Shown in pieces: positions 11,974 to 12,633 of a stretch of DNA of 12,633 nucleotides. The notes beneath the pieces were generated by a model. The model was not told the origin of the DNA. It saw only the letters and a program-made list of their open reading frames with translations, and ran no database searches. The translations under genes were made by a program, and so were the position numbers. Origin of the DNA: JBFXDI01 sp050181295 (lineage in GTDB: Bacteria; Pseudomonadota; Alphaproteobacteria; Rhizobiales; Aestuariivirgaceae); assembly GCA_050181295.1 (NCBI GenBank), contig JBFXDI010000115.1, positions 1 to 12,633 on the forward strand, given 5' to 3'. Position 1 is the first letter of the stretch, and each line of letters begins with the position of its first letter.

Positions 11974-12633
11974 GCGCCCTCCTCACAGTTTCCGACCTCA
12001 CGGTCCGGCACGGCGACGCGGTGGCGCTCCAGGCCGTGTCGCTCGAGGTCCGCAAGGGCGAGACCGTCGCCATCGTGGGCGGCAACGGCGCCGGCAAGAC
12101 GACGCTCATCCGCACCATCGCCGGAATGCTGAAGCCCGCCTCGGGCAGCATCCGGCACGACGGCACCGAGATCGGAGGCTGGCCGAGCCATCGCGTCTGC
12201 GCGGCCGGCATCGGCCAGGTCGCCGAGGGGCGGCAGGTGTTCCCGACGCTCCCTGTCATCGACAATCTCGAGATGGGCGCGGCGCTGAAGCGCGCGCGGC
12301 CACGCATGAAGGCCAATCTCGAGCGCATGTTCGCCCATTTCCCGCGCCTCGCCGAGCGCCGCAACCAGCCGGCCGGCACGCTTTCGGGCGGCGAGCAGCA
12401 GATGCTCGCCATCGCGCGCTGCCTCATGGGCGAGCCGTCGCTGGTGCTCTTCGACGAACCCTCGCTGGGCTTAGCACCCGCCGTCGCGCAGCAGGTGTTC
12501 GCGATCATCGAGGGCCTCGCGCGCGACGGCCTCACGATCCTGCTGGTGGAGCAGAACGTGGCGCAGTCGCTGAAGCTCGCGACCCGCGCCTATGTGCTGG
12601 AGACGGGACGGATCACTTTGTCGGGCGAGGCCA
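11970..12633 (+). CDS. HAAT-family ABC transporter ATPase, LivF type, 3'-truncated by window end
   Basis: Second ATPase; 221 codons are visible and the frame is open at the window edge, with perhaps 10-20 codons missing compared with usual LivF length. The start is GTG at 11970, overlapping the LivG-type stop as GTGA. Walker A is G37-G-N-G-A-G-K-T-T45, the signature is a canonical L138-S-G-G-E-Q, Walker B is L-V-L-F-D162-E163-P, and the switch region is L-L-V-E-Q195-N, the Gln-containing form normal for LivF. The motif A-E-G-R-Q-V-F-P-T-L-P-V-I-D-N-L in the middle is also typical. It probably forms the ATPase heterodimer with the LivG-type protein, supplying the canonical signature that the partner lacks. 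Confidence 0.93.
   Translation, partial: MSALLTVSDLTVRHGDAVALQAVSLEVRKGETVAIVGGNGAGKTTLIRTIAGMLKPASGSIRHDGTEIGGWPSHRVCAAGIGQVAEGRQVFPTLPVIDNLEMGAALKRARPRMKANLERMFAHFPRLAERRNQPAGTLSGGEQQMLAIARCLMGEPSLVLFDEPSLGLAPAVAQQVFAIIEGLARDGLTILLVEQNVAQSLKLATRAYVLETGRITLSGEA

Overview
The window is about 12.6 kb of GC-rich DNA carrying ten complete genes and two more cut off by the window edges. The G/C-ending codons, twin-arginine-type signal peptides, tightly overlapping operons and the kind of palindromic intergenic repeats (TCATTGCCGGG..., CATTCCCGC..., CCTTCGACAGGCTCAGG) point to an alphaproteobacterium, most likely of the Hyphomicrobiales (Rhizobiales). This is inferred from style and recalled repeat families; no marker gene is present.

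Left region (1-2661): a minus-strand polar amino acid/compatible-solute ABC importer of the Ehu (ectoine/hydroxyectoine) type, with the binding protein (725-1612), one permease (62-709) and the first codons of a second permease (1-58). Divergent from it is an M14-type zinc deacylase of the succinylglutamate desuccinylase/aspartoacylase family (1711-2661). The shared 98-bp intergenic region holds a perfect tandem 10-bp repeat.

Middle region (2662-5856): after a repeat-filled convergent gap comes a minus-strand molybdenum cofactor operon, read from right to left: MOSC-domain protein, mobA, mobB, moeA. The last three genes overlap by 4 nt each (GTGA and ATGA). They cover late Moco steps: molybdate insertion (MoeA), nucleotide attachment (MobA) and its GTP-binding accessory (MobB), with a MOSC protein that probably handles sulfur or metal-sulfur chemistry.

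Right region (6008-12633): a hydrophobic/branched-chain amino acid type (HAAT) importer. It consists of a Tat-type binding protein (6008-7246), an M55 D-aminopeptidase of the DppA family (7398-8420), a divergent GntR/FCD regulator (8638-9303) and a LivHMGF-type permease and ATPase operon (9408 to the window end, livF incomplete). A 65% A+T island (7247-7380) with a promoter-like sequence and matched dyads lies in front of the peptidase.

The main theme is two importers, each next to its own zinc amide/peptide-bond hydrolase, on either side of a Moco operon. The right-hand module (HAAT transporter, D-aminopeptidase, FCD regulator) is the best candidate for an uncharacterised pathway, possibly uptake and hydrolysis of D-amino-acid-containing peptides or amides. 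No tRNA, rRNA, CRISPR array, insertion sequence or phage gene was seen.
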